Counted from the stretch's first letter, positions 1-7,871 are shown. The stretch is DNA of 13,617 nt from Bacillota bacterium (GCA_017474705.1 JAFVHC010000035.1:1-13617), one strand, 5' to 3'. Notes: generated by a model from the sequence alone, not told the origin. Translations and numbers: made by a program.

Positions 1-3000
1 GGCCGTAGCCTCAGCCTCTTTGCCCTCATCAGAGATCGCGACATGTGCGCCTTCTTCCGGCTCGATAGAGACTTTGACCTTGCCGGTGTACGTATCAACA
101 TCGGTACCCTTGATCTCCGGTTTGGTTTCATTGAGCTTGATGCCTTCCGGCTTCTCGGTCGTCCAGTCTTCCGCGCCGACCTTATACTCTACCTTATAGG
201 CACCTTCTTTGGTATAGTCATACTTCTGCTCGCTGCCGTTGTAGGGGACTTCCTGCGTGTCAGCACTGACTCTGACAGAGATCTCAGGCGCCCATACAGC
301 ATACAGATCATGATACGGGTCCTTCTCGTCGCAGGCGACCTGTTCTGCCTCTTCTCCCTCATGCATGAACTTGTCGTTTGCTTCATCATATTCAAGCCAC
401 AGGTTCGTGGTATCAGTAGGAGAACTCGGCTTCTGGCCTTCTTTATATCTGGCCCAGCCGATGAACTTATGATTCTCATAGCTGAAGAGATCAGCGGATT
501 CGATATCGACCGCTTCGTTCATGTGGAGCTCTTCGACCTTTTTGACAGCTTCCGTTTCGTTGTTCGCGTACCAGTAGATATGCGTCAGCTTCTCTTCATC
601 AAGATCTTTATACTCTGCACGAAGCTTGAAGGTATAGGTGTAGCTCGGATTCTCTTCGGTATGATCGTCGTTCTCGGTCTGCTCGGTATAAGCTTTCAGA
701 ACGTCAAATCCATCACCAGGATAAACGGTCTCCTCTGTATCCTCGAAATCGGATCCGTTCCATTTCTGAACGACCCAGTGAGAGAATTCTTTCGTTTCAG
801 GATCGGATGCTGTGGCTGCACCGGTCGCGACTGCGCGCGCAGTATCCTTGTACAGCAGAGGATCTGTATAGGTTTCTTTGTCGCCGGCGAAAGATCCATC
901 CTCACCTGCGTCATAGACTACAGTGATGCCTTCTGCGCCGATCAGCTTGCTGCGCCATTTCGCATAAAGGTCCAGGCACTTGTTGATCCACTCACGGTCT
1001 TTATCCTTGTTCTCAGAAGACGTCGGATCGCCATACTCATTCAGCTCGGTAGGACGAGACTTGTCATATTCATTGGTCGTATCCTCGTTCAACGTATACG
1101 CATCAAAGTTGAACGGCTTCTTGCATGCTTCATCAGAGTACCATCCAACCAGTTCGTATTCATCGCGGACCGCGGTGATCTGGCTGATCTGCTCGCCGCT
1201 TGATACTCGGAAGGAGGTGTTCTGACCGCCCATGCTGAAACTGGTATCCGACGTCGGTACGTTCGGATGCAGGAAAACACGATATTCATTCTGGACCCAC
1301 TTCGCATAGACTTTCAAGCCTTCCGGCATGGTGGTGAAAGTATACGGCTGTGTGCAGGTATCATCCACATACCAGCCTACGAAGGTGAATTCAGCGAATT
1401 CCGGTGCATAATAGTTGGCTTTGCCCTTGTTATAGGATGCCATATTGGAGGCATAGGGGATATCTTCAACGACTTTCAATTCACCGCGGGATGAGTAGCC
1501 CTCTGCCTCATTGCCGTTGCCATCCACATAGATGCCGTCATTGTACTGGATATTGTACAGGTCCGGAGCGTAGCGGATATACAGATTTCGATAGCCGCTC
1601 ACCTTCGCATAATAACCATCGCTGTCCTTATTACCCAGCCTTGTCCATGTCGTGCCGTTCGTGCTGTACTCCGCGGCATGATATCCATTGTACTTATCTG
1701 AGATGTTGAAGGTGGCACTGCCGTCCGCCGTGACTTGGTTCGTAGGGCTGTTCAACCCCGGATAACCGCCATCAGCGTTCTGTTTATAGAAGCGGACAGT
1801 ATCGCGGCCGCTGCCATTAAATCCATAGAACGTCTGCTCGGATCCACCGTCAGACAGGATGAATGCGTCCAGGAAGGTGGTACGAGTACCGGCACCGTAA
1901 TAGCCGTACATGAAATCATAATCATAGTCATCATACCAGTCGTATTCCGTCGGCCATGTATAACCATTATCTTTCAGAGAAGATCCATAGAGACCGGTCA
2001 TCTCATGATCTGTGACCCAATTCTGACGACCTCTGTGCACGAACGTCAGCTTGACCTCATTTCTGTTGTAATATACATTGACAACAGACGTGCCGTCCGA
2101 TTTGATCTTGACGTTCTTGTCATACTGATCCAGATGGAAGCCTGTATATTTCTTTGCCTTTTCATCTACGCTCGCATATTTGCCGTTACCGGTGCCGGAT
2201 TCCGTCACCTTATTGATGTTCTGTCCGACCGTACCGTTTTCAAATTTGACGGATTCTGCGAAATCATATCCATTGCCTTTGACGTTCTGTTTCCAGATGA
2301 TGACATTGTAACTGGCAGTGGTGTTTTCGACCCACTTGGCGTACACGGTGGTCGTCTTCTCCAGCAGCTGATCGAAATCGAACTCCTGGCCATCCGAACA
2401 CGCAGCGTCCTTATACCAGCCCTCGAACGTATATCCATAGCGGGCAGGATCTGCAGGCTCAGTCGGTTTTACACCTTCCAGGAACTGCGGGGCCGTATAG
2501 CTGGCGCCGGTACCGTTCTCTTTGAAGATCAGCCAGAACCCTGCAGGCGCTTTAGCGGAAAGGATGGTATCATCCGTCACCTTGATCGTCGTATCTGTCT
2601 GGATCGCGGTGCCGTTTTCGATGGTGTTCCCATCTGCATCCGTTACCGTGCCGGCGGAATTGACGTACCAGCCCTGGAATTCCTGATCGGACGTCTTCGG
2701 GACATAGGTCTCCGTGACTTCATAGGTAACAGGATCGTCACCCACGGTCAGAAGGCCTTCGCCCTTGATGACGATGCCGAGCTCATCTTTGAACGTAACG
2801 TTGATGACCTTGAACATCATGGCATTGATGGTGTATGTATCACCATCTGTGATGCCCTCGTTCAGCTTTGCCTTGACAGCGTCACGAACGTCCTCGATCG
2901 TCATCGCACTTTCGGCATCATCCATAGTATACGTCTCTTTATCGGTCCAGCCGCGGAACACCTGGTCCTCCGGGATCTCGCCGACACCCGGATCATAGAT

Positions 3001-3909
3001 GATCTGCTCGAAGACGCTTCCGCTGCCATCAGCGGCTTGCTTATCGATATCGCTCTTCTTGACGATCATCTGAGCGACCTCAGTATCACCGTTCTTGAAG
3101 ATGACGGTCAGGCGGGCATCCTCACCCGTCTCGACCACGACGTAAACTGAGAACTGATCGGTCTCAAAGCTGATGCCTTCCTCTGCCACCTCGGAGTCGA
3201 CGACTTCCGCCGCACCATTGTTGGGCATATGGACGATGACCGCGTTCTCATCAGCGATATCGGATGCAGACATGGAGACGTTGATCGGAGCCAGAGGCTC
3301 GACCTCTTCTCCGTCAGCATTATAGAAAGTGATGTTGACGGCATGGGATCTGCCTGTGCTTTCATCAACAAGACCTTCTGCGACTTTCTCCACGGCCTTA
3401 GAATTGACCGATGCCACCTTCATGGTGGTGCCTTCCGGGAAGGCGCCTTCAGGTGCAAAGACCTTTACGGAAACGACACCTGCTTCGCCCTCAAAATAGG
3501 CTTCCGGATAGACAGCTTCCTCTGCCGGAGCTTCTTTGACCGGTTCTTCCTCCGCCGGTTCCTCCGCAGGGACTTCTTCCGGAACTTCTTCGGCAGGAGC
3601 CTCTTCAGCAGGCTCTTCCTCAGGGATCTCTTCCTGCGGGACCTCTTCCGGAACCTCTTCATCTTCTACAGGCTCTTCAGCCTGTTTAGCAGGTATCTCC
3701 GGTTCCTCTTCTGAAGATCCTTCAACAGATCTTTCCGTTGTGTCGGAGATCTCCTCGATTTCCTCATTCTGCTCTTCTACCGGGGTCTCACCCAAAGTAT
3801 CCAGAGCTTTCACCGGGCTGATCACATTGGTACAAAGCATGGCACCGATGATAAATACCACGAGTACCTTTTTCAATGCTTCCAACCCTGTTTTGTTGCT
3901 TTTCCTCAT
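1..3909 (-). CDS. Large InlB B-repeat surface protein, C-terminus outside window
   Basis: A single reading frame runs from ATG at 3909 to the left edge (1303 codons) without a stop, so the C-terminus and any wall anchor are not visible. Residues 1-36 are a signal peptide (basic start, hydrophobic VLVVFIIGAMLC core, likely cut after VKA). Residues about 40-135 are a Glu/Pro-rich acidic stalk. Next comes a beta-rich domain with the APEGAFPEGTTMKV signature, ending FSVYVVVETG near 240. Listeria-Bacteroides (InlB B) repeats with the GWY...YAKW pattern follow near residues 490-525, 838-870, 920-1000 and 1150-1210, with a Tyr/Asp-rich stretch around 655-675. The last part (VPYNGSEQKYD) looks like a bacterial Ig/MBG-type fold. 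Such proteins are secreted adhesins or wall proteins; the ligand is unknown. The ATG follows an AAAGGGGGAG ribosome binding site. It has its own promoter and long leader, and resembles the next gene in signal peptide, acidic stalk and leader. Confidence 0.9.
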   Translation of the reverse strand, partial: MRKSNKTGLEALKKVLVVFIIGAMLCTNVISPVKALDTLGETPVEEQNEEIEEISDTTERSVEGSSEEEPEIPAKQAEEPVEDEEVPEEVPQEEIPEEEPAEEAPAEEVPEEVPAEEPAEEEPVKEAPAEEAVYPEAYFEGEAGVVSVKVFAPEGAFPEGTTMKVASVNSKAVEKVAEGLVDESTGRSHAVNITFYNADGEEVEPLAPINVSMSASDIADENAVIVHMPNNGAAEVVDSEVAEEGISFETDQFSVYVVVETGEDARLTVIFKNGDTEVAQMIVKKSDIDKQAADGSGSVFEQIIYDPGVGEIPEDQVFRGWTDKETYTMDDAESAMTIEDVRDAVKAKLNEGITDGDTYTINAMMFKVINVTFKDELGIVIKGEGLLTVGDDPVTYEVTETYVPKTSDQEFQGWYVNSAGTVTDADGNTIENGTAIQTDTTIKVTDDTILSAKAPAGFWLIFKENGTGASYTAPQFLEGVKPTEPADPARYGYTFEGWYKDAACSDGQEFDFDQLLEKTTTVYAKWVENTTASYNVIIWKQNVKGNGYDFAESVKFENGTVGQNINKVTESGTGNGKYASVDEKAKKYTGFHLDQYDKNVKIKSDGTSVVNVYYNRNEVKLTFVHRGRQNWVTDHEMTGLYGSSLKDNGYTWPTEYDWYDDYDYDFMYGYYGAGTRTTFLDAFILSDGGSEQTFYGFNGSGRDTVRFYKQNADGGYPGLNSPTNQVTADGSATFNISDKYNGYHAAEYSTNGTTWTRLGNKDSDGYYAKVSGYRNLYIRYAPDLYNIQYNDGIYVDGNGNEAEGYSSRGELKVVEDIPYASNMASYNKGKANYYAPEFAEFTFVGWYVDDTCTQPYTFTTMPEGLKVYAKWVQNEYRVFLHPNVPTSDTSFSMGGQNTSFRVSSGEQISQITAVRDEYELVGWYSDEACKKPFNFDAYTLNEDTTNEYDKSRPTELNEYGDPTSSENKDKDREWINKCLDLYAKWRSKLIGAEGITVVYDAGEDGSFAGDKETYTDPLLYKDTARAVATGAATASDPETKEFSHWVVQKWNGSDFEDTEETVYPGDGFDVLKAYTEQTENDDHTEENPSYTYTFKLRAEYKDLDEEKLTHIYWYANNETEAVKKVEELHMNEAVDIESADLFSYENHKFIGWARYKEGQKPSSPTDTTNLWLEYDEANDKFMHEGEEAEQVACDEKDPYHDLYAVWAPEISVRVSADTQEVPYNGSEQKYDYTKEGAYKVEYKVGAEDWTTEKPEGIKLNETKPEIKGTDVDTYTGKVKVSIEPEEGAHVAISDEGKEAEATA

Positions 3910-3964
3910 GTTCTCCCCCTTTTCTGATAACTGATGACTCTCAGAAAAACAATCGAACTTTTCC

Positions 3965-3985
3965 TTGCCTTTCGGCAGCTACACA
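3965..3985 (-). repeat. Shared leader block 2 with GNRA hairpin, copy A
   Basis: The minus strand reads TGTGTA, three bases, then GCCGAAAGGCAA; the core forms a GCC/GGC stem with a GAAA tetraloop. It matches copy B (7785-7805) at 19 of 21 positions. It lies about 56 bases before the start codon. Confidence 0.75.
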
Positions 3986-4016
3986 ATGCGACCTTACATA
4001 TCGCGATCTTCTCTAA

Positions 4017-4079
4017 CAGCACATATCACACGCCGGACAAGATCCCCTCTCGTGTAACCGCTTATAAAGATATGTGCTG
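4017..4079 (-). repeat. 11-bp perfect inverted repeat with nested stem in leader
   Basis: CAGCACATATC (4017-4027) and GATATGTGCTG (4069-4079) are exact reverse complements. Directly inside, ACACG (4028-4032) pairs with CGTGT (4051-4055). Together they give a 16-bp interrupted stem with a 13-base bulge and an 18-base apical loop. This block is absent from the other surface gene's leader. Confidence 0.65.
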
Positions 4080-4081
4080 CC

Positions 4082-4110
4082 AAAAAACATTTCTCCTTAC
4101 GAGAAAATGT
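4082..4110 (-). terminator. Terminator-like hairpin inside the leader (possible attenuator)
   Basis: On the minus strand ACATTTTCTC, loop GTAAG and GAGAAATGT form a 9-bp stem with one bulged base, followed directly by a T-tract. It lies inside the predicted leader, about 170 bases before the start codon, so it would act as an attenuator rather than end a gene. The stem is A/T-rich and may be weak. Confidence 0.4.
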
Positions 4111-4164
4111 CCATGGACTTTTTGCCGGCCTCTAAATGCAAAAAACATGCATTTGGAGACACGT

Positions 4165-4184
4165 ATAGACAATAGTCCATAATC
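4165..4184 (-). repeat. Shared leader block 1, copy A
   Basis: The minus strand reads GATTATGGACTATTGTCTAT, beginning at the predicted transcription start. It differs at one base of 20 from copy B at 7845-7864, which also begins at its predicted start. Confidence 0.8.
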
Positions 4185-4190
4185 GCAAAT

Positions 4191-4220
4191 ATCATAACAC
4201 TCTCCTACAAGAGAAGTCAA
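4191..4220 (-). promoter_or_regulatory. Promoter of the InlB-repeat surface gene
   Basis: On the minus strand a -35 TTGACT (4215-4220) is followed after 18 bases by -10 TATGAT (4191-4196), which is preceded by TG-T (extended -10). The predicted start is near 4184. Upstream is strongly A/T-rich, with TTAACAAAT (4226-4234) lying exactly five bases before the -35, as at the second surface gene. The spacer holds a small CTCT/AGAG dyad that could bind a regulator. Confidence 0.75.
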
Positions 4221-4351
4221 GCATTATTTGTTAAAATTTTATCAATCGATTGTGCAATTGTTTATTTGTTTTTATTGTTTTGTATAAAATATTAATGCCC
4301 ACAATCGATATCGCTGGATCATTTCTGCCTTTTTTCAGCTCTTAGAACATC
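4221..4351. other. A/T-rich spacer between surface genes
   Basis: This stretch lies between the terminator of the Cna_B gene and the promoter of the InlB-repeat gene. It is very A/T-rich, consistent with an UP-type element, and contains TTAACAAAT (minus strand, 4226-4234) and the 10-bp palindrome CAATCGATTG (4243-4252). I see no coding region. Confidence 0.5.
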
Positions 4352-4381
4352 AAAAAACACCGGAGCATTTCTGCTCCGGTG
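4352..4381 (-). terminator. Intrinsic terminator of the Cna_B surface gene
   Basis: A perfect 10-bp stem, CACCGGAGCA (4358-4367) with TGCTCCGGTG (4372-4381), a 4-base loop and six T residues on the minus strand lie 24 bases after the stop codon at 4406. Confidence 0.92.
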
Positions 4382-4405
4382 CTTCGGTTACTGATTCAAT
4401 ATCGA

Positions 4406-5305
4406 TCAGCGATTCTTGCGAACTCTTACGTAGATCAGGCTTGCAAGCTCAAGTCCTGCCGCCAGCATGATGGCCAGCCACAGCCAAGGAGTACTGTGGT
4501 CGCCAGTCTCAGGCGTCGGTGACGGCGGTACCGGCTTGACCTTCTCAGGCTCTTCATACTTGTTGACGAACTCGATCTCATCAGCGCCTTCGATGGTCGC
4601 TTCCAGCTTACCGTCTTCGTTCTCTTCGATCTTGATCGTGCCTTCGAAGGAATTCTCGTCATAGGTCACGTTCTCTTCGTCACCCTTGACTTCAGAAACC
4701 TTGAACTTATATTCGCCAGCTTCCGCCTTCTCGATCGTGTAGGTGATGGAGATGTTGCCATCTGCATCATTCTTGCCGGTCGCGACGACTTCACCGTCGA
4801 TCTCAAGCTCGAACTCGAACTCGCCGTCCTCAAGCTCATATTCCTTGGAATCATCCTTGGAATCAACCAGCTTCTTGTTACCGGTGATCTCGATCTCGAC
4901 GTCTTGCTCTTCTTCCTCTACCTCGTGGGTATTGGTGATCGTCACTTCGTAGCCGTCCTCAGGAGTACCGGATACTTCGCCGATTTCCACTTCATAACCT
5001 TCGGGGACTTCCGGCTCTTCGATCGTGTACTCGATCGCTTTGCCTTCCTCATAACCCTGCAGGTCTTCCCAGGTATAGGTCCAGTCTTCATCAGCAGTCA
5101 GCTCAACGGGGTCGCCGGAAGCTTCACCGTTCGCCAACAGCTGTACGGAGATGCTGTCAGGACGAAGCTCGTCCTTGTCATCCTCATCTTCCCATTCCTT
5201 CGTGACCTTGACGGTGGTCTTGATCGGGGTATGGGTATTGGTCACTACGTAGCCATCTTCTTCACTGCCGGTCACTTCATAAGCATAGGCCTGCAGCGTC
5301 CTCAC
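4406..5305 (-). CDS. C-terminal part of frameshifted Cna_B/FctA surface protein with sorting signal
   Basis: This 299-codon frame is the tail of the gene that starts at 7718, not a gene of its own. It opens within a Cna_B domain, and the GTG at 5305 has no ribosome binding site. In order it encodes the end of the first Cna_B domain (VVTNTHTP), a complete second Cna_B domain (TVKVTKEW to VTITNTH, about residues 30-130), and a pilin-isopeptide FctA/Spy0128-like domain (about 135-250, ending IEFVNKY). A Pro-rich linker, a TPETGD sorting motif, a hydrophobic helix and the basic tail RVRKNR follow. TPETG departs from canonical LPXTG at the first position. A sortase is expected to anchor it, but none is in the window. 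Domain calls come from motif recognition. The frame joins the upstream part if one base is removed near 5280-5309. Confidence 0.85.
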   Translation of the reverse strand: MRTLQAYAYEVTGSEEDGYVVTNTHTPIKTTVKVTKEWEDEDDKDELRPDSISVQLLANGEASGDPVELTADEDWTYTWEDLQGYEEGKAIEYTIEEPEVPEGYEVEIGEVSGTPEDGYEVTITNTHEVEEEEQDVEIEITGNKKLVDSKDDSKEYELEDGEFEFELEIDGEVVATGKNDADGNISITYTIEKAEAGEYKFKVSEVKGDEENVTYDENSFEGTIKIEENEDGKLEATIEGADEIEFVNKYEEPEKVKPVPPSPTPETGDHSTPWLWLAIMLAAGLELASLIYVRVRKNR

Positions 5306-7718
5306 CTGTTACAGGATCGGCCTCTTTTTCACTGGCTTCATAAGTGATCTTGCCATCCGCATTGCTGGTCGGCAGGTTGATGAACTTCGCAGTCCACTCT
5401 TCTACTTCATAGCCAACAGGATCTGTGCCTTCAGGCTCATCATCAGCGGTTCCATCCAGCTCTACCTCATAGGTGTTGCCGTCGGAGCCTTCCAGGGTGA
5501 TGGTGACGCTGTCAGGACGGATACCATCCTGGTCATCGTTATCATCCCACTCCTTGGTAACGGTCACTTCGGTCGTGTCCGGAACATATACGTTGTATAC
5601 GTAGAATTCAAGGAAGGTGTTGAACAGGTCCTCATCCGAAGAATCGCTGGAGTATGCACCGACCACATCCGGGATCGCCTTGTAGGTGTCATCCTGGTTT
5701 ATATTGGAGTGCTGTTCTCCGCCATCGCCACGCCATGCATATTCGGTCTTGATATAGGTATGGTCATAGACCAGGGTGTTGCCATTTGCATCCGTGATGG
5801 TCTCCGGGATGCTGCTTTCCTTTTCAACGATATAGACGAGGGCAGGATCTGCTACGTCATAATCATAGACGACGCCAAGGCCATCAGTGCTGGTCGTAAG
5901 GGTCCTGTCGTTGAGCTTATCATAGCCGCTGTAATCGATCGTAGCAGTAGTCTCGCCACTCCATGCGGTAGGAGCAGTATCGTCACCAGACGCATTCTGG
6001 TATACTTCAAAATCGAAGTCGTAGGTATCTTCAGTCTCGATCGTCTTTCCATCCTCATCGACGATGTACTTGATGATCTCGATCGCGGTCACCTGAGTAT
6101 CCGTATCGGAAGAGGTGCCAAGGATGAAGTCCATACCTGCAGACCAATCAACGTTACCATTGACGTTGCTGCCGTTTACGATACCCGGGCACATATTGCC
6201 CGCATCAAAGAATGTAAATGAGGAGATCAAGGCTGCCATTACGGAAACAGTGATGGGCTCGCCATCTTCCGTATACAGCGTCTCGCCGTCGCGCTCAAGA
6301 GTAACGGTGATCTCTTTGTTTACTTCCACCGTATAGGTTACGGGGTTGGCATGTGTACCTGTACCAAAGGTTCCGGGGATACGGAGCTGCTCGACACGGG
6401 CGCCGGTGTTAGGATCAGTACCCCAGTCTTCCGTATAGTTCGTGCCGGTGCTGAAATTCGTATAATTCTCACCGTTTCTCTTCGCGGTGATCTTCGCTGC
6501 ACGCAGATCATCAGCAGTGATCGGGACCTGCTCGTTGACGCCGGTCGCATGCTCGTTCTTGTTGTCGATCGCCACATCCAACACTACGTTGCCGTCGGCG
6601 TCGTAATACTTACCATAAGCCAACGGAATGGAAATGCTCGCAGCCGCGGTGACACCGATATCGATATGGTCGACCGTGGTGTTGTCCGTTGCCGGAGGAT
6701 CCACGACGTCGATCACGATGACCGTACCGTCTTTGAGGGTGATGGTCAGGGTCTCTTCGGTCTCGAAGGGCTTCAGGCTGGTGATCAGATAATCGCCGTC
6801 TTCCTGAAGTGCGATCTCAAGCTGTTCGGGATCGGTATATTCCACCTTCTCCACGTCAGCGACGTCAGCCTCGATGCCCAGAGCCGCGAACAGCTCGGAA
6901 AGCAGGATGCTGCCTTCGCCCGGCAGACGATAGGTGTATTCATCGTAGGTGAAATCTACAGTATAGGCGAAACCGTATACAGAGAACTCATCGTTGGCGA
7001 ACGAAGCGGTAACTTCGTTAGCATCTTCCGCAACGCTGGCGCTGGCGGCAACGACCTCGGCACCGTCTGCCATGTGCAGGACGGATACACGGCCTTCGCC
7101 GGAAGCATCTTCATCGTACGGGAAGGTGACCGTCACGGCGACCGGAGCCTGCGGCTCGATCTCTTCCGTTCCGGAAACGAACGCGATATCAAAGAAGCGG
7201 ACCGCTTTGATCTCGGTGTTCTCACCAGCAACGACTTCTTCCGTCGCTTTATAGTACTGCGCGTAGCCAGCTGCACCCTCTGTCACTTCGCGAACGACGA
7301 GCTGTGTTCCCATCGGGAAACATGCAGACTCATCATAAGATACGGTGACAGTATAGTCAGCACCATAACGGGTATATGTGCCCGCCTGATAGCTAACAGC
7401 TTCAGCTTCTTCTGTCTCTTCTTCTTCCGCAGGAGCTTCCTCAGCTTCGACATCCTCCTCAGCTTCTTCAGCCTCGGCTTCTGCTTCTACTTCGGCCTCT
7501 TCTGCTGTTTCATCATCTGCCGGAACATCGGGAACCTCAGCCTCTTCAGCCTCTTCGATCTCCTCAACTTCGGCAGCGTCTTCCTGGATGTCCTCCGCGA
7601 TCGCTTCGTCTTCAAGCGCAAGCGCGGTCGTTGCAGGTGCGATGATACCATAGCAGAACACTACGGCCATCAGGAGTGCACCTACTCTTCTCCAGAGCTC
7701 CCCCGTTTTTCTTTTCAT
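5277..7718 (-). CDS. N-terminal part of frameshifted Cna_B surface adhesin
   Basis: This 813-codon frame starts at ATG 7718, nine bases after a strong AAGGAGG site. Residues 1-34 are a signal peptide (KRK start, hydrophobic core, likely cut after TALA). Residues about 36-107 are an acidic Glu/Ala stalk. A beta-rich domain (AGTYTRYGADYTVTVSYDES to FSVYGFAYTVDF, about 110-255) and a module ending SLKPFETEETLTITL (about 256-340) are typical of large clostridial surface proteins. A long adhesin-like region and the start of a Cna_B domain (TVTKEWDDNDDQDGIRPDS, about 715 on) follow. The frame stops after DPVTGEDAAGLCL, mid-domain. The rest is in the +1 frame at 4406-5305. The restored protein would be about 1103 residues: 3313 bases is one more than a multiple of three. 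If real, the break gives a secreted protein with no wall anchor. No homopolymer longer than two bases sits at the break. Confidence 0.88.
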   Translation of the reverse strand: MKRKTGELWRRVGALLMAVVFCYGIIAPATTALALEDEAIAEDIQEDAAEVEEIEEAEEAEVPDVPADDETAEEAEVEAEAEAEEAEEDVEAEEAPAEEEETEEAEAVSYQAGTYTRYGADYTVTVSYDESACFPMGTQLVVREVTEGAAGYAQYYKATEEVVAGENTEIKAVRFFDIAFVSGTEEIEPQAPVAVTVTFPYDEDASGEGRVSVLHMADGAEVVAASASVAEDANEVTASFANDEFSVYGFAYTVDFTYDEYTYRLPGEGSILLSELFAALGIEADVADVEKVEYTDPEQLEIALQEDGDYLITSLKPFETEETLTITLKDGTVIVIDVVDPPATDNTTVDHIDIGVTAAASISIPLAYGKYYDADGNVVLDVAIDNKNEHATGVNEQVPITADDLRAAKITAKRNGENYTNFSTGTNYTEDWGTDPNTGARVEQLRIPGTFGTGTHANPVTYTVEVNKEITVTLERDGETLYTEDGEPITVSVMAALISSFTFFDAGNMCPGIVNGSNVNGNVDWSAGMDFILGTSSDTDTQVTAIEIIKYIVDEDGKTIETEDTYDFDFEVYQNASGDDTAPTAWSGETTATIDYSGYDKLNDRTLTTSTDGLGVVYDYDVADPALVYIVEKESSIPETITDANGNTLVYDHTYIKTEYAWRGDGGEQHSNINQDDTYKAIPDVVGAYSSDSSDEDLFNTFLEFYVYNVYVPDTTEVTVTKEWDDNDDQDGIRPDSVTITLEGSDGNTYEVELDGTADDEPEGTDPVGYEVEEWTAKFINLPTSNADGKITYEASEKEADPVTGEDAAGLCL

Positions 7719-7784
7719 TGACTTACTCCTCCTTGCTCCTCATATTTAAATACGAAGATTTATCAACTGATGGGTTGATAGGGT

Positions 7785-7805
7785 TTGCCTTTCGGCTGTT
7801 ACACA
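7785..7805 (-). repeat. Shared leader block 2 with GNRA hairpin, copy B
   Basis: The minus strand reads TGTGTA, three bases, then GCCGAAAGGCAA, matching copy A (3965-3985) at 19 of 21 positions. It lies about 67 bases before the start codon. Confidence 0.75.
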
Positions 7806-7844
7806 CTTGTCTTTGCTGCCATTAATGGGCGCACAAAGTCAATC

Positions 7845-7864
7845 ATAGACAATATTCCATAATC
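7845..7864 (-). repeat. Shared leader block 1, copy B
   Basis: The minus strand reads GATTATGGAATATTGTCTAT, starting at the predicted transcription start. It matches copy A (4165-4184) at 19 of 20 positions. Confidence 0.8.
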
Positions 7865-7871
7865 CTATTCA

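Larger units (their letters stand above)
3910..4184 (-). promoter_or_regulatory. Long structured 5' leader of the InlB-repeat gene
   Basis: This gene-free stretch is the predicted untranslated leader (about 275 nt). In transcript order it holds a shared 20-mer at the start (4165-4184), an imperfect 10-bp hairpin (4130-4158), the palindrome GTCCATGGAC (4109-4118), a terminator-like hairpin (4082-4110), an 11-bp perfect inverted repeat with a nested stem (4017-4079), a GCC-GAAA-GGC hairpin (3967-3976) and an 8-bp hairpin (3920-3927 with 3941-3948) that abuts the ribosome binding site. AUGGACU in the first block could also pair with AGUCCAU in the palindrome, so alternative folds are possible. 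The other surface-protein gene has a shorter leader with the same shared blocks. A regulatory RNA is inferred; I recognise no known riboswitch. Confidence 0.6.
7719..7864 (-). promoter_or_regulatory. 5' leader of the Cna_B surface gene
   Basis: The predicted untranslated leader is about 146 nt. It begins with shared block 1 (7845-7864). A hairpin with a CTTTG/CAAAG base (7811-7838) and shared block 2 with a GNRA-capped hairpin (7785-7805) follow. Next come a 7-bp hairpin, TATCAAC/GTTGATA (7761-7780), and the AAGGAGG site (7728-7734). CATCAGTT (minus strand, 7765-7772) also occurs in the other leader (3929-3936). Shared blocks in the same order with unrelated sequence between them suggest a conserved cis-acting RNA or binding sites. 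Confidence 0.6.

Noticed and set aside
1735..3150. A 471-codon open frame on the plus strand inside the InlB-repeat gene.
   Set aside because: It is antisense to a gene with a clear signal peptide and repeats. The translation is a shadow rich in Ile, Arg and Asp, with no domain and no ribosome site.
3531..3735. A DNA tandem repeat in the acidic stalk region of the InlB-repeat gene.
   Set aside because: It is low-complexity Glu/Pro/Ala coding sequence with varied codons and no fixed repeat unit.
3910..4184. A c-di-GMP-I (GEMM) riboswitch, because of the GCCGAAAGGC hairpin and the AGGCAAACC-like stretch in the second leader.
   Set aside because: The conserved flanks expected before and after the GNRA hairpin (GGCAAACC before, ACGCAAAGCC after) are missing in both leaders. 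A model search would settle it.
5277..5309. Programmed ribosomal frameshifting in the surface-protein gene.
   Set aside because: There is no slippery heptamer or usual +1 shift site, and such genes are not known for it. A mutation or sequence error is simpler.
6351..7721. A 456-codon open frame on the plus strand opposite the Cna_B gene.
   Set aside because: It is a shadow of codon bias in the real gene. It reads through the antisense of the acidic stalk as Phe/Leu/Cys runs.
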